A stretch of DNA of 64,000 nucleotides from Thomasclavelia ramosa DSM 1402 (GTDB taxonomy: Bacteria > Bacillota_I > Bacilli_A > Erysipelotrichales > Coprobacillaceae), in assembly GCF_014131695.1 (NCBI RefSeq), contig NZ_CP036346.1, forward strand, positions 496,001 to 560,000, read 5' to 3'. The stretch's first letter is position 1. Each line of letters opens with the position of its first letter. The notes beneath the pieces were generated by a model. The model saw only the letters and a program-made list of their open reading frames with translations, had not been told where the DNA came from and searched no databases. Below are positions 7,933-17,910 of the stretch, piece after piece. The translations under genes were made by a program, and so were the position numbers.

Positions 7933-8376
7933 ATGAAAATAGATTTAGTAAAGCAACTTATAAATGAATTTGAAAACTCAGAAGTTTTTAAAATGAAAGT
8001 AGAGATAGATGATATTAAATTAGAATTAGAAAAAACGCCAGTAGCACCGGTAAATGTTGTAAGTACACCGGTAGTTTCTGCTCCAACGCCTACTTTAGCG
8101 CCAGTGGAGCAAGTAGCAGCTAATGAACCAGCAATCACCGGAACACCGGTTAAATCACCAATTGTTGGGGTTTATTATGCATCTAGTTCACCAACTGCTA
8201 AACCGTATGTAGAAGTAGGCACTAAAGTAAAAGCAGGACAGGTGTTGTGTATTGTTGAAGCAATGAAGGTAATGAATGAAATTAAAGCTCCAATTGATGG
8301 AACAGTAACATCAATCATGGCAAATACTGAAGATTTAGTTGAATTTGATCAAGTGTTAATGATCATTGAAGGGTAG
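7933..8376 (+). CDS. accB: Biotin carboxyl carrier protein of acetyl-CoA carboxylase
   Basis: The 147-residue biotin carrier subunit shuttles carboxybiotin between AccC and the AccDA transferase. The C-terminal biotinyl domain carries the modified Lys112 in VEAMKVMNEI, and a thumb-like loop (YYASSSPTAKPYVEVG) is present. The middle is a Pro/Ala/Val/Thr-rich flexible linker (residues ~40-75). The start is the ATG at 7933 after AGGAGAG. The next gene, accC, starts five bases after its stop. The biotin would be attached by the ligase encoded at 45186-45881. Confidence 0.95.
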   Translation: MKIDLVKQLINEFENSEVFKMKVEIDDIKLELEKTPVAPVNVVSTPVVSAPTPTLAPVEQVAANEPAITGTPVKSPIVGVYYASSSPTAKPYVEVGTKVKAGQVLCIVEAMKVMNEIKAPIDGTVTSIMANTEDLVEFDQVLMIIEG

Positions 8377-8381
8377 TTAAG

Positions 8382-9734
8382 ATGTTTAAGCGAATTTTAA
8401 TTGCCAACCGTGGCGAAATCGCGGTAAGAATAATTCGAACATGCCAAGAATTAGGAATTGAAGCAGTTGCTGTTTATTCAAATGTTGATAGTACTTCATT
8501 GCATGTGCAATTGGCTGATCATGCGGTATGTATAGGTCCTGCCAAGGCAGCGGATAGTTATTTAAATATGAAAAATATTTTAAGTGTAGCGACTGCACTA
8601 GGTTGTGATGCAATTCATCCAGGATTTGGCTTTTTATCAGAAAACTCAACTTTTGCTCGTTTAGTAGAAGAATGTGGAATAACTTTTATTGGGCCTAGTG
8701 GCGATGTTATTGATATGATGGGAAATAAAAGTATGGCCCGTCAAAAAATGATTGAAGCAGGTGTGCCGGTAGTTCCTGGGAGTGATGGGAGTGTAAATAC
8801 TTTACAAGAAGCTAAAGAAGTTGCAAATCAAATTGGTTATCCAGTTTTAATTAAAGCCTCAGCAGGTGGTGGTGGTCGTGGAATGCGAAAAGCCTTTAGC
8901 GAAGAAGAATTTGATGATGCTTATTTAACTGCTAAAGCAGAAGCTAAAGCATGTTTTGGTGATGATGATATGTATTTAGAAAAATTAATTTTAAATCCTA
9001 AACATATTGAATTTCAAATTTTAGCCGATAATTATGGAAATGTTATTCATTTAGGAGAACGCGATTGTTCTATTCAACGACGCAATCAGAAGATGATTGA
9101 AGAGGCACCAAGTAAAGCCTTAACACCGCTGCTCCGACAAAAAATGGGGGAAGATGCAGTTAAAGCGGCTAAAGGAGCAGGTTATCGCAATGCAGGAACG
9201 ATTGAATATGTTTTAGATCAAGATGGAAATTATTATTTTATTGAAATGAATACTCGAATTCAAGTTGAGCATCCAATTACTGAAATGGTGACCGGGGTAG
9301 ATTTAATTAGGGAACAGATTAGAATTGCCGCAAATCAAAAATTAACTTATAAACAAAGTGATATTCATTTAAATGGACATGCGATTGAATGCCGAATCAA
9401 TGCTGAAAATCCACGTGAGGGATTCAGACCGTGTCCGGGAACTGTTAATAGTGTTCATTTACCAGGAGGTTTAGGGGTGAGAATTGATACAACTTTATAT
9501 CAGGGGTATAAAGTTTCATCACATTATGATTCCATGATTGCTAAAGTTATTGTTCATGGTTCTAATCGCTTAGAAGCAATTAGAAGAATGCGTAGAGTTT
9601 TAGCTGAATTAGTTATTGACGGAATTGATACTAACCAAGAATTACAATATTTGATTTTACATACGGGAGAGTATGTAAAAGGAAATTTTGATACAAGTTT
9701 TATTGAAAATAACTTAGATAAGTTGGTGGGATAA
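8382..9734 (+). CDS. accC: Biotin carboxylase subunit of acetyl-CoA carboxylase
   Basis: The 450-residue biotin carboxylase makes carboxybiotin from bicarbonate and ATP. The N terminus, FKRILIANRGEIAVRIIRTC, is diagnostic. It contains the ATP-grasp glycine loop KASAGGGGRGMRKA (near 160) and the metal and catalytic segment YFIEMNTRIQVEHPITEMVTG (near 290). Length and layout are normal for a stand-alone AccC. It lies between accB and accD with gaps of 3-5 bases, so the subunits are co-translated. Confidence 0.96.
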   Translation: MFKRILIANRGEIAVRIIRTCQELGIEAVAVYSNVDSTSLHVQLADHAVCIGPAKAADSYLNMKNILSVATALGCDAIHPGFGFLSENSTFARLVEECGITFIGPSGDVIDMMGNKSMARQKMIEAGVPVVPGSDGSVNTLQEAKEVANQIGYPVLIKASAGGGGRGMRKAFSEEEFDDAYLTAKAEAKACFGDDDMYLEKLILNPKHIEFQILADNYGNVIHLGERDCSIQRRNQKMIEEAPSKALTPLLRQKMGEDAVKAAKGAGYRNAGTIEYVLDQDGNYYFIEMNTRIQVEHPITEMVTGVDLIREQIRIAANQKLTYKQSDIHLNGHAIECRINAENPREGFRPCPGTVNSVHLPGGLGVRIDTTLYQGYKVSSHYDSMIAKVIVHGSNRLEAIRRMRRVLAELVIDGIDTNQELQYLILHTGEYVKGNFDTSFIENNLDKLVG

Positions 9735-9737
9735 TAA

Positions 9738-10610
9738 ATGGAAGAGTTATTTAAGGCACGAAAAGAAAAATTGAATTTATTTAAATCTATTCGTAATAAA
9801 ATGCAAGATAAAAAAAGAATTGATGTACCCGATGGTTTATATACAAAGTGTGATTCTTGCGGAGAGTCGATTTTAAGTGAAGATTTGAAAGAAAGTTATT
9901 ATGTTTGTCCTAAATGTGGAGCACATTTAAAGATGCGGGCATACACGCGATTAAATCTTTTGTATGATGGGGGAAAATATAAAGAATTATATAAAAGTAT
10001 TAAATCAAATGATCCATTAATGTTTCCTGGTTATAAAGAAAAATTAGTAAAATTAGAAGAAACAACAAATCTTGACGAAGCGGTTGTTTGTGCTACAGGA
10101 AGAATTGATGGAAGAAAAGTTGTTGTTTGTGTGATGGATTCTCGTTTTTTAATGGGGAGTATGTCAGGTGCTGTCGGAGAAAAGATTACTAGAGCAATTG
10201 AACATGCGACAAAACGCAAATGTCCAATCATTATTTTTACAACTTCTGGGGGAGCTAGAATGCAAGAGGGAATTATTTCACTAATGCAAATGGCTAAAAC
10301 TAGTGCTGCTCTAGCCAAACATCATGAAGCCGGATTGTTATATATTTCGTATATTACTCATCCTACTACTGGTGGAGTTACTGCTTCTTTTGCCATGCTT
10401 GGGGACATTATTATTGGGGAACCTAAAGCATTAATCGGATTTGCGGGACCAAGAGTAATTGAATCAACAATTAAACAAAAATTACCCGAAGGTTTTCAAA
10501 GAACCGAGTTTATGCAAGATCAAGGATTTATTGATATGATCGTAGAACGTTCTAAAATGCGTGAAACGATTATCAAATTATTAAAAATGCATAGCAGGGG
10601 GGCGCAATAA
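9738..10610 (+). CDS. accD: Acetyl-CoA carboxylase carboxyltransferase subunit beta
   Basis: The 290-residue beta subunit of the carboxyltransferase forms malonyl-CoA together with AccA. The N-terminal zinc ribbon has Cys38, Cys41, Cys57 and Cys60 (CDSC and CPKC). The crotonase-like core has TSGGARMQEGIISLMQMAKT and the GGVTASFAMLGD loop. Its stop overlaps the accA start (ATAATG), which suggests translational coupling and equal amounts of the two transferase subunits. Confidence 0.96.
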   Translation: MEELFKARKEKLNLFKSIRNKMQDKKRIDVPDGLYTKCDSCGESILSEDLKESYYVCPKCGAHLKMRAYTRLNLLYDGGKYKELYKSIKSNDPLMFPGYKEKLVKLEETTNLDEAVVCATGRIDGRKVVVCVMDSRFLMGSMSGAVGEKITRAIEHATKRKCPIIIFTTSGGARMQEGIISLMQMAKTSAALAKHHEAGLLYISYITHPTTGGVTASFAMLGDIIIGEPKALIGFAGPRVIESTIKQKLPEGFQRTEFMQDQGFIDMIVERSKMRETIIKLLKMHSRGAQ

Positions 10611-11560
10611 TGTCACTGCAAGAAAAAGAAATAAAAATTAAAGAAATAGAATTAGAGTTATTAAAATTAAAGGATGACCAAGAGATTGACCACACTTTAC
10701 AAATTCAAGATTTAGAAAATACAAAAGCAAAAATTGAAGCTGAAGCATATCAGGATATTAGTGCTTATGATCGAGTTTATCTTGCTCGTAAAGCTGACCG
10801 TCCTAATGTCCGTGAATATATTGATAATTTATTTGATGATTTTATTGAATTACATGGGGACCGTCTTTACAAAGATGATGGTTCAATTGTCGGTGGATTA
10901 GCAATGTTTAATAATATTCCCTGTACTGTAATTGGACATTTAAAAGGACGAACTTTAGAGGAAAATCTACACTGTAATTTTGGAATGTCTTCACCAGAAG
11001 GGTATCGTAAAGCGATGCGTTTGATGAAACAGGCGGAAAAATTTAATCGACCAATTGTTACATTTGTAGATACACCAGGTGCTTATCCGGGTTTAAAAGC
11101 TGAAAAACATGGAATCGGTGAAGCAATTGCGCGTAATCTAATGGAAATGTCACAGCTGACGGTGCCTATTATTGTGATTGTAATCGGTGAAGGCGGCAGT
11201 GGTGGAGCTTTGGCACTAAGTGTTGGAGATCGTATGGTAATGCTTGAAAATAGTGTTTATTCGGTTTTATCACCAGAAGGCTTTGCATCAATCTTATGGA
11301 AAGATAAAGATGGTTCAAGAGTTCATGAAGCTGCAGAGCTAATGAAATTGACTGCAAATGATTTATATGAAATGAAGATCATTGATAAGATCATCAAAGA
11401 ACCTCGAGGTGGAATTACAAAGAACCGCGAATATGTATACAAACGTTTAAGAATCTATCTTCGAAATACTCTTGAAGAATTGATGAAATTATCAAAAACA
11501 TCATTAGTAAATAAACGTTACAATAAATTTAGAGAAATGGGTCGAATTACGAATGACTAA
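10610..11560 (+). CDS. accA: Acetyl-CoA carboxylase carboxyltransferase subunit alpha
   Basis: The 316-residue alpha subunit of the carboxyltransferase. After a helical N terminus it shows ARKADRPNVREYI, FIELHGDRLYKDDGS, TFVDTPGAYPG and VIGEGGSGGALALSVGD, all standard for AccA. The start overlaps the accD stop, and its own end overlaps the fabT start by eight bases. The length is normal. Confidence 0.96.
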   Translation: MSLQEKEIKIKEIELELLKLKDDQEIDHTLQIQDLENTKAKIEAEAYQDISAYDRVYLARKADRPNVREYIDNLFDDFIELHGDRLYKDDGSIVGGLAMFNNIPCTVIGHLKGRTLEENLHCNFGMSSPEGYRKAMRLMKQAEKFNRPIVTFVDTPGAYPGLKAEKHGIGEAIARNLMEMSQLTVPIIVIVIGEGGSGGALALSVGDRMVMLENSVYSVLSPEGFASILWKDKDGSRVHEAAELMKLTANDLYEMKIIDKIIKEPRGGITKNREYVYKRLRIYLRNTLEELMKLSKTSLVNKRYNKFREMGRITND

Positions 11561-12014
11561 TCGCGATATTTTAAATCGAGAATTAATTAATCAACTGTTT
11601 GTAAGACTGTTTAATCAAATTTTGGATATTGAAACCCAATATATGGTAGGACATGGAGTGGAAGATTTAAGTTTATCAGAACTGCATATTATCGATGCAA
11701 TCAGTTCGCTTTCAAATCCCACGATGTCAACAATTGCTTCTCAGGCGACTTTAACTAATGGAACAATTACGACAGCAATAAAAAAGCTCGAAGCTAAGGG
11801 ATACGTAAAACGTCGTAAAGATGATAATGATCGACGCATTATTCGTGTAGAGCTGACAGCTAAAGGCAATCGTGTTTGCAAAGTACATCGAGACTTTCAC
11901 GAAGAGATGGTAAGTCGTGTCTGTGAAGATAGTCATGTTCTTGATGATGAGTTACTGATTAAATCATTACAACAGTTATTGTATTTCTTTGAAGATATCA
12001 AAGAAAAATATTAG
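11553..12014 (+). CDS. fabT: MarR-family fatty acid repressor (FabT-like)
   Basis: A 153-residue MarR-type winged helix regulator. The recognition region reads TMSTIASQATLTNGTITTAIKKLEAKGYVKRRKDDNDRR, followed by the wing. Its place inside a fatty acid operon next to fabH is that of FabT in streptococci and enterococci, where it binds DNA with acyl-ACP as co-repressor. The two TTTGAnnnTCAAA palindromes at 7543 and 7904 are its likely targets, so the operon would be autoregulated. The start overlaps accA. The FabT name rests on context and operator match, not on sequence alone. Confidence 0.85.
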   Translation: MTNRDILNRELINQLFVRLFNQILDIETQYMVGHGVEDLSLSELHIIDAISSLSNPTMSTIASQATLTNGTITTAIKKLEAKGYVKRRKDDNDRRIIRVELTAKGNRVCKVHRDFHEEMVSRVCEDSHVLDDELLIKSLQQLLYFFEDIKEKY

Positions 12015-12022
12015 GAGATTAT

Positions 12023-12964
12023 ATGAGTGGATTAAAAATATTATCAACTGGTTATTATGCACCACAAAAAGTACTTGATAATTTCGACCTTGAAAAAGTG
12101 GTTGAAACATCAGATGAGTGGATCGTCTCTAGAACCGGGATAAAAAGAAGACATATTGCTGAAAATGAAAGTTGCGTAGAACTTGGGTATCAAGCAGCTT
12201 TAAAGGCAGTTGAAAAAATAGATAAAAGTAAGATTGGATTGATTATCTGTGCAACAATGACACCCGATTATTTTACTCCCAGCACTGCTTGTTTGATTCA
12301 AGAAAGATTAGGTTTGAATGATCAAGAAGTAATGTGCTTTGATTTAAATGCTGCTTGTAGCGGCTTTGTGTATGCCTTAACGGTAGCCCAGGCATTATTA
12401 CAAAACATGGAAGATAAATATGCTTTAGTCATTGGAAGTGAAGAAATTTCCAAAATAATGGATTTCAAAGATCGCAATACTTGTGTTTTGTTTGGTGATG
12501 GGGCTGGAGCCCTTGTAGTTGGAAATGGTGATGGTATTTTTGCTAGCTACAGTAATTCAGCGGGAAATTTAGAAGCATTAAAGGCCCCGGCAATCAGTAA
12601 ATCTAATCAGGATCATTATTTAACGATGGCTGGGCAGGAAGTGTTTAAGTTTGCAATAAAAGTAATTCCTGAAAGTATTAATGCAATCTTAGAAAAAACA
12701 AATTTAACTCTTGATGAGATTGATTACGTTGTCTGTCATCAAGCAAATTATCGGATTATTAAAAATGTATATAAGAAGATGAAGTCTTCAGAAGATAAGT
12801 TTTATATGAATTTGCAAGAATATGGGAATACATCAGCAGCTAGCATTCCTTTGGCTTTAGGTGAAATGAATGAAAAAGGAATGTTAAGACCAGGTGACAA
12901 AATTATTTGTGTTGGTTTTGGTGGTGGTCTTACTTGGGGCGCAACATTAATGGAATGGAGTTAG
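12023..12964 (+). CDS. fabH: Beta-ketoacyl-ACP synthase III
   Basis: A 313-residue condensing enzyme that starts chain synthesis by joining an acyl-CoA primer to malonyl-ACP. The catalytic triad is visible: Cys112 in NAACSGFVYAL, His in VVCHQANYRII (near 238) and Asn in YGNTSAASIPL (near 268). The C-terminal GFGGGLTWGA is typical. The start ATG follows AGGAGATTAT directly after fabT. Primer preference (straight or branched) cannot be read off. Confidence 0.95.
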   Translation: MSGLKILSTGYYAPQKVLDNFDLEKVVETSDEWIVSRTGIKRRHIAENESCVELGYQAALKAVEKIDKSKIGLIICATMTPDYFTPSTACLIQERLGLNDQEVMCFDLNAACSGFVYALTVAQALLQNMEDKYALVIGSEEISKIMDFKDRNTCVLFGDGAGALVVGNGDGIFASYSNSAGNLEALKAPAISKSNQDHYLTMAGQEVFKFAIKVIPESINAILEKTNLTLDEIDYVVCHQANYRIIKNVYKKMKSSEDKFYMNLQEYGNTSAASIPLALGEMNEKGMLRPGDKIICVGFGGGLTWGATLMEWS

Positions 12965-12967
12965 AAG

Positions 12968-13900
12968 ATGAAATTAAATAAATTATTAAATATTGAATAT
13001 CCTTTGATTCAAGGAGGAATGGCAAATATCGCTACCGGTGAATTTGCAGCTAGTGTATCTAATGCTGGCGCACTTGGTTTAATTGGTGCCGGTGGAATGG
13101 ACACTGCTACATTAAAAAAGAATATTGAAATTTGCCGTAATTTAACTGATAAACCTTTTGGTGTCAATATCATGTTGATTAATCCTTGTGCTGATGAGAT
13201 GGCACAATTAGTAATTGATGAAAAAGTGCCGGTCGTAACAACTGGAGCAGGAAATCCTGGTAAATATGTTGCTGCATGGAAAGCAGCAGGAATTAAAGTA
13301 TTGCCAGTTGTTCCAAGTGTAGCTTTAGCAAAGCGCCTTGAAAAATATAACGTTGATGCAATTATTGTTGAAGGAACTGAGGCAGGTGGTCATATAGGTG
13401 AATTAACTACAATGGCATTAGTACCTCAAGTAGTTGAAGCAGTTAGTGTTCCTGTTATAGCAGCTGGTGGAATTGCGAGTGGAAAACAGGTATTGGCAGC
13501 GTATGCTCTAGGGGCTTGTGGAGTACAGGTAGGAACTTGTCTGCTTGCAAGCGAAGAGTGTCCGATTCATGAAAATTATAAACAAGCTGTAATCAAAGCT
13601 AAAGATACAAGCACTACAGTAACTGGAAGAATCGCAGGAACACCAGTACGGGTAATAAAAAATAAAATGGCTAAAGAGTATGTTAAGCGTGAAAAAGAAG
13701 GTGCTGACATGATGGAACTTGAAAAATATACATTAGGTTCACTACGTAGAGCAGTTTTAGAAGGTGACGCCGATACCGGTTCATTAATGGCTGGCCAAGT
13801 AGTCGGAATGATCAATGAAATTAGACCTCTAAAAGTAATTATTAAAGAATTATTTGATGATTGTGATAAGGCATTTAAGAAATTAGAAAGCGAGTTTTAA
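12968..13900 (+). CDS. fabK: Enoyl-ACP reductase II (FMN-dependent FabK)
   Basis: A 310-residue FMN TIM-barrel enoyl reductase that carries out the last step of each elongation cycle using NAD(P)H. It starts LNKLLNIEYPLIQGGMANIATGEFAASVSNAG, which is diagnostic of FabK. It has VEGTEAGGHIGE around the catalytic His, VIAAGGIASGKQV, and GVQVGTCLLASEECP. No FabI is encoded in the operon, so FabK is the likely essential reductase; FabK-dependent species are usually insensitive to triclosan. A second, more distant homologue follows three bases later. Confidence 0.94.
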   Translation: MKLNKLLNIEYPLIQGGMANIATGEFAASVSNAGALGLIGAGGMDTATLKKNIEICRNLTDKPFGVNIMLINPCADEMAQLVIDEKVPVVTTGAGNPGKYVAAWKAAGIKVLPVVPSVALAKRLEKYNVDAIIVEGTEAGGHIGELTTMALVPQVVEAVSVPVIAAGGIASGKQVLAAYALGACGVQVGTCLLASEECPIHENYKQAVIKAKDTSTTVTGRIAGTPVRVIKNKMAKEYVKREKEGADMMELEKYTLGSLRRAVLEGDADTGSLMAGQVVGMINEIRPLKVIIKELFDDCDKAFKKLESEF

Positions 13901-13902
13901 TT

Positions 13903-14967
13903 ATGAAAAAGGTAAATATCGGAGATATGACTCTTGATGTACCAATCATACAAGGTGGCATGGGAGTTGGTATTTCACTTGGAAATTTGGCTGGAAATGT
14001 TGCTTTAAATGGTGGTATGGGTGTTATTTCAACTGCTCATCCTGGTTATCGTGCTGATGATTTTGAAAAAAATCCGCTAGAAGCTAATAAACGTGAGCTA
14101 GCTAATGAAATAAAGAAAGCTAAAGAGATTGCTAAAGGTAAAGGGATGGTTGCAATTAATGCAATGGTCGCAATTACTGACTATGCAGCTTTAGTTGAAG
14201 TAGCTGTAAAAAGTAAAATAGATGCAATTATTTCGGGTGCTGGATTACCTATGAACTTACCAAGTTTTGTTCAAGGAACAAAAGTTAAAATTGCCCCAAT
14301 TGTATCAAGTGGTAAAGCCGCTAAATTGATTTGTAAAACTTGGGATCGTAAATTTAAGGTAGCTCCAGACTTTGTTGTCATTGAAGGAAGTGAAGCTGGT
14401 GGTCATCTAGGCTTTCATAAAGAAGATGTGTTAAATAAAACAACGGCTAAATTAGTAGATATTTTTAAAGAAGTAAAAGAGACTGTTCAACCATTTGTTG
14501 AAAAATATCAAAAGGATATTCCTATTTTTGTAGCTGGTGGTGTTTATGATAGTGAGGATATTCAAAAGTATTTAGATTTAGGTGCTGATGGTGTTCAAAT
14601 GGCAACACGGTTTATTTGTACTGAGGAATGTGATGCAGATATTAAATATAAACAAGCATTTATAAATGCTAAAAAAGGAGATATCGAGATTGTTAAATCA
14701 CCAGTTGGAATGCCGGGAAGAGCCATCATGACGAAGTTGACAAAAAGACTTAAACAAGATGAAAGGATTCCAGTAAAACGCTGTTATAATTGCTTAATTC
14801 CTTGTGATGTTAAAACTACGCCTTATTGTATTAGTGGTGCATTGATCAATGCTGCTAAAGGTAATTTGGATGAGGGATTAGTATTTAGTGGAAGCAATGG
14901 ATATCGTAATGATAAAATTATTTCAGTAAAAGAATTAATGGATGAATTAAAGAGAGGACTAAAATAA
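13903..14967 (+). CDS. Second FabK/nitronate monooxygenase-like flavoenzyme with Cys cluster
   Basis: A 354-residue FMN TIM-barrel protein of the FabK/nitronate monooxygenase family. It has the barrel start VPIIQGGMGVGISLGNLAGNV, the central VIEGSEAGGHLG with the same His as FabK, and GADGVQMATRFICTEECD. Unlike the upstream FabK it has a C-terminal extension with four Cys: Cys294, Cys297, Cys301 and Cys309 (C-x2-C-x3-C-x7-C). The spacing resembles iron-sulfur or zinc sites. It starts three bases after fabK and its stop overlaps fabD, so it is an integral operon member. It could be a second enoyl reductase or act on unusual acyl chains, but that is inference. Confidence 0.85.
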   Translation: MKKVNIGDMTLDVPIIQGGMGVGISLGNLAGNVALNGGMGVISTAHPGYRADDFEKNPLEANKRELANEIKKAKEIAKGKGMVAINAMVAITDYAALVEVAVKSKIDAIISGAGLPMNLPSFVQGTKVKIAPIVSSGKAAKLICKTWDRKFKVAPDFVVIEGSEAGGHLGFHKEDVLNKTTAKLVDIFKEVKETVQPFVEKYQKDIPIFVAGGVYDSEDIQKYLDLGADGVQMATRFICTEECDADIKYKQAFINAKKGDIEIVKSPVGMPGRAIMTKLTKRLKQDERIPVKRCYNCLIPCDVKTTPYCISGALINAAKGNLDEGLVFSGSNGYRNDKIISVKELMDELKRGLK

Positions 14968-15899
14968 TGGGTAAGATTGGATTTGTATATGCTGGTCAAG
15001 GTAGTCAGGTAGTTGGAATGGGTCAATCATTCTATGATAACTATCAAATTGCTAAAGATGTTTTTGATAACATTGACTTAGATATTGATGTAAAGAAATT
15101 ATGCTTTGAAGGTCCCCTTGAAGAACTTTCTTTAACAAGAAATACACAACCATGTATGGTTGCTGTTGCTGTAGTAGCAACTAAGCTATTAAAAGAAAAT
15201 GGAATTGCTCCAGATTATGTAGCAGGATTAAGTCTTGGTGAATATTCAGCTTTAAATGCAGCAGGTGTTTTAGATGATCAAACAGCAATTAATTTAGTAC
15301 GTTTCCGTGGTCAAGCGATGGAAAGAGCGGCAGCAGGAATTGAAAGCAAAATGATTGCAATTATTGGCTTAGATCGCGAATTATTAAATGAAGCAGTTAA
15401 AGAAGCTAGGGCTTTGGGAGTTGTTTCAATTGCTAACTATAATTGTCCAGGACAATTAGTAATTGGTGGTGAGGCTGAGGCAGTTACTAAGGCTAGCGAA
15501 TTAGCATTAGAAAAAGGTGCTCGTCGGGCAATTCCTTTAAATACAAGTGGACCTTTCCATACAGAATTATTAGCACCAGCTAGTAATGAACTTAAAGAAA
15601 AGTTTGTAAGTGTTAATTTTAATGAAATGCAAGTTCCTGTAATATTCAATAGTTCGGCTAAAGAACTTGAGTCTGGAGTTAGTATTGCTCAAATGTTAGA
15701 GAAGCAAGTAATGTCTTCAGTATATTTTGAAGATAGTATTCGTTATATGTTAGAAAACGGGGTTGATACAATTATTGAAATCGGTCCTGGTAAAGTTTTA
15801 AGTGGATTTATTCGTAAGATTGATAAGACAATTAAAACTTATCAAGTTGAAGATCAAGCATCATTAGAAAAAACATTAGCGGGATTAAAAGGAGAATAA
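14967..15899 (+). CDS. fabD: Malonyl-CoA:ACP transacylase
   Basis: A 310-residue enzyme that loads malonyl groups from CoA onto ACP. The start is GFVYAGQGSQVVGMG. The nucleophile Ser is in GLSLGEYSALNAAG (near 89) and the catalytic His is in SGPFHTELL (near 200). The ATG overlaps the stop of the preceding gene (AAATAATGG). The length is normal. Confidence 0.95.
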   Translation: MGKIGFVYAGQGSQVVGMGQSFYDNYQIAKDVFDNIDLDIDVKKLCFEGPLEELSLTRNTQPCMVAVAVVATKLLKENGIAPDYVAGLSLGEYSALNAAGVLDDQTAINLVRFRGQAMERAAAGIESKMIAIIGLDRELLNEAVKEARALGVVSIANYNCPGQLVIGGEAEAVTKASELALEKGARRAIPLNTSGPFHTELLAPASNELKEKFVSVNFNEMQVPVIFNSSAKELESGVSIAQMLEKQVMSSVYFEDSIRYMLENGVDTIIEIGPGKVLSGFIRKIDKTIKTYQVEDQASLEKTLAGLKGE

Positions 15900-15900
15900 G

Positions 15901-16653
15901 ATGAAATTAAAAGATAAAGTAGTTTTAGTAACTGGTGGAGCCCAAGGAATTGGTAAAGAAATTTGTTTAACTTGTGCTCGTGAAGGTGCTAAGATCATTG
16001 TAAATTATGTTAATTTTGGTGATAATAAAAAAATTGCTGAAGCAACTAAATCAGAATTAGAAGCAATCGGTGCGACTGTTATGTTAGCTCAAGCTAATGT
16101 TGCTTCGTTTGAAGAAACAGAAACAATGTTTAAAGAAATCATTAAAGAATTTGGTCGAATCGATGTTCTTGTAAATAATGCTGGAATTACTAAAGATGGA
16201 TTGTTGATGCGAATGAAAGAGAATGATTTTGATGCAGTTATTGATGTTAATTTAAAAGGAACATGGAATTGTATGAAACATGCGACTAAAATTATGATGA
16301 AACAACGTTATGGTCGTATTATTTCAATGTCATCAGTAGTTGGGGTAATGGGAAATGCTGGTCAAGTAAATTATTCAGCAAGTAAAGCTGGAATTATTGG
16401 AATGACAATGTCATTAGCGCGCGAAGTTGGTAGTCGGGGAATTACTGTGAATGCGGTAGCACCAGGTTTTATTCAAACTGCAATGACTGATGTTTTACCT
16501 GAAGATATTAAAGAAAGTATGGCTAAACAAATTCCTTTAGGAACTTTTGGACAAGTAAGAGATATCGCTAATACGGTAGTATTTTTAGCAAGTGATGATG
16601 CTAGATACATTACTGGTCAAACTATCCATGTTGATGGCGGAATGGCAATGTAA
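15901..16653 (+). CDS. fabG: 3-oxoacyl-ACP reductase
   Basis: A 250-residue short-chain dehydrogenase that reduces the 3-keto group with NADPH. It shows the nucleotide loop [11 protein letters not shown], the NNAG motif, the Ser in SMSSVVG, and the YSASK catalytic Tyr/Lys pair near 150. The C terminus [19 protein letters not shown] is diagnostic of FabG. The ATG follows GGAGAATAAG, one base after the fabD stop. Confidence 0.95.
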   Translation: MKLKDKVVLVTGGAQGIGKEICLTCAREGAKIIVNYVNFGDNKKIAEATKSELEAIGATVMLAQANVASFEETETMFKEIIKEFGRIDVLVNNAGITKDGLLMRMKENDFDAVIDVNLKGTWNCMKHATKIMMKQRYGRIISMSSVVGVMGNAGQVNYSASKAGIIGMTMSLAREVGSRGITVNAVAPGFIQTAMTDVLPEDIKESMAKQIPLGTFGQVRDIANTVVFLASDDARYITGQTIHVDGGMAM

Positions 16654-16664
16654 GGAGAGAGACA

Positions 16665-17906
16665 ATGGAAAGAAGAAGAGTTGTAGTAACAGGGCTTGGA
16701 GCAATTAATGCAATTGGTCATAATGTTGAAGAAACTTGGAAAAGTATTAAAGAAGGTGTTTGTGGAATTGACGAAATCACAAACTATGATAAAGAATTAA
16801 CAAAAGTAAAAATTGCAGGTGAAGTAAAAAATTTTAATGCTGCTGATTATTTAGATAAAAAAGCAGTTCGAAAAATGGATCGCTTTACTCAATTTGGTGT
16901 AATTGCTGCTAAAGAGGCTTTTAAGGATGCTGGTTTAAAGATTGAAGAGATTGATGCTGACCGTTTTGGTGTAGTTGTGTCAAGCGGAATTGGAGGGCTT
17001 GCAACAATTGAGAAAGATCATACTAAGGGGTTAGAAAAAGGTTATGATCGTGTTTCGCCATTCTTTGTGCCAATGTCAATTACAAATTTGGCAGCGGGAA
17101 ATATTGCAATTGAATTAGGGGCAAAAGGATTATGTACTTGTCCGGTCACAGCTTGCGCTGGTGGAACTAATGCGATTGGTGATGCGTTTAGAAATATCCG
17201 TGATGGTTATCAAGAAATTATGGTTGCTGGTGGGGCAGAAGCTAGTATTACTCCACTTGGTATTGGAGGCTTTTCATCAATGAAAGCTCTTTGTGATAAT
17301 AATGATCCGAAACGGGCGTCAATTCCTTTTGACGAGGAACGTTGTGGATTTGTTATGGGTGAGGGTGCTGGAATTGTTGTACTTGAAGAATTAGAACATG
17401 CTAAAGCTCGTGGCGCTCATATCTATTGTGAAATGGTCGGATATGGTGTCAGTTGTGATGCTCATCATATTACTGCACCTTTAGAAGATGGCTCTGGTGG
17501 GGCTAAAGCGATGATCAATGCAATCAAGGATGCTGGTTTAGTAGCTGAAGACGTAACTTATATTAATGCACATGGAACTAGTACCCCTTTAAATGATAAA
17601 GGTGAAACAATGGCAATTAAATCTGCTTTAGGTGAAGCTGCTAAAAAGGTTGCTATTTCTTCGACGAAAGGAAATACGGGGCATTGTTTAGGTGCTGCCG
17701 GGGGAATCGAGGGGGTAATTTGTGTTAAAGCAATCGAAGAGGGATTTATTCCAGCTACGATTAATTATCAAAAACCAGATCCATTATGTGATTTAGATAT
17801 CGTTCCAAATACTGGTAGAAATCAAGATGTTAATGTAGCTATGTCAAATTCATTAGGATTTGGTGGTCATAATGCGACTATCATCTTTAAGAAATATGGA
17901 GAATAA
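16665..17906 (+). CDS. fabF: 3-oxoacyl-ACP synthase II
   Basis: A 413-residue elongating condensing enzyme. The catalytic Cys is in [15 protein letters not shown] (near 164). The two His are in [14 protein letters not shown] (near 303) and [15 protein letters not shown] (near 340). No fabB-like second gene is present in the window, so this is probably the main elongation enzyme. The start ATG follows AAGGAGAGAGACA. The end of the gene carries the ribosome binding site for fabZ. Confidence 0.95.
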   Translation: MERRRVVVTGLGAINAIGHNVEETWKSIKEGVCGIDEITNYDKELTKVKIAGEVKNFNAADYLDKKAVRKMDRFTQFGVIAAKEAFKDAGLKIEEIDADRFGVVVSSGIGGLATIEKDHTKGLEKGYDRVSPFFVPMSITNLAAGNIAIELGAKGLCTCPVTACAGGTNAIGDAFRNIRDGYQEIMVAGGAEASITPLGIGGFSSMKALCDNNDPKRASIPFDEERCGFVMGEGAGIVVLEELEHAKARGAHIYCEMVGYGVSCDAHHITAPLEDGSGGAKAMINAIKDAGLVAEDVTYINAHGTSTPLNDKGETMAIKSALGEAAKKVAISSTKGNTGHCLGAAGGIEGVICVKAIEEGFIPATINYQKPDPLCDLDIVPNTGRNQDVNVAMSNSLGFGGHNATIIFKKYGE

Positions 17907-17910
17907 GAAA

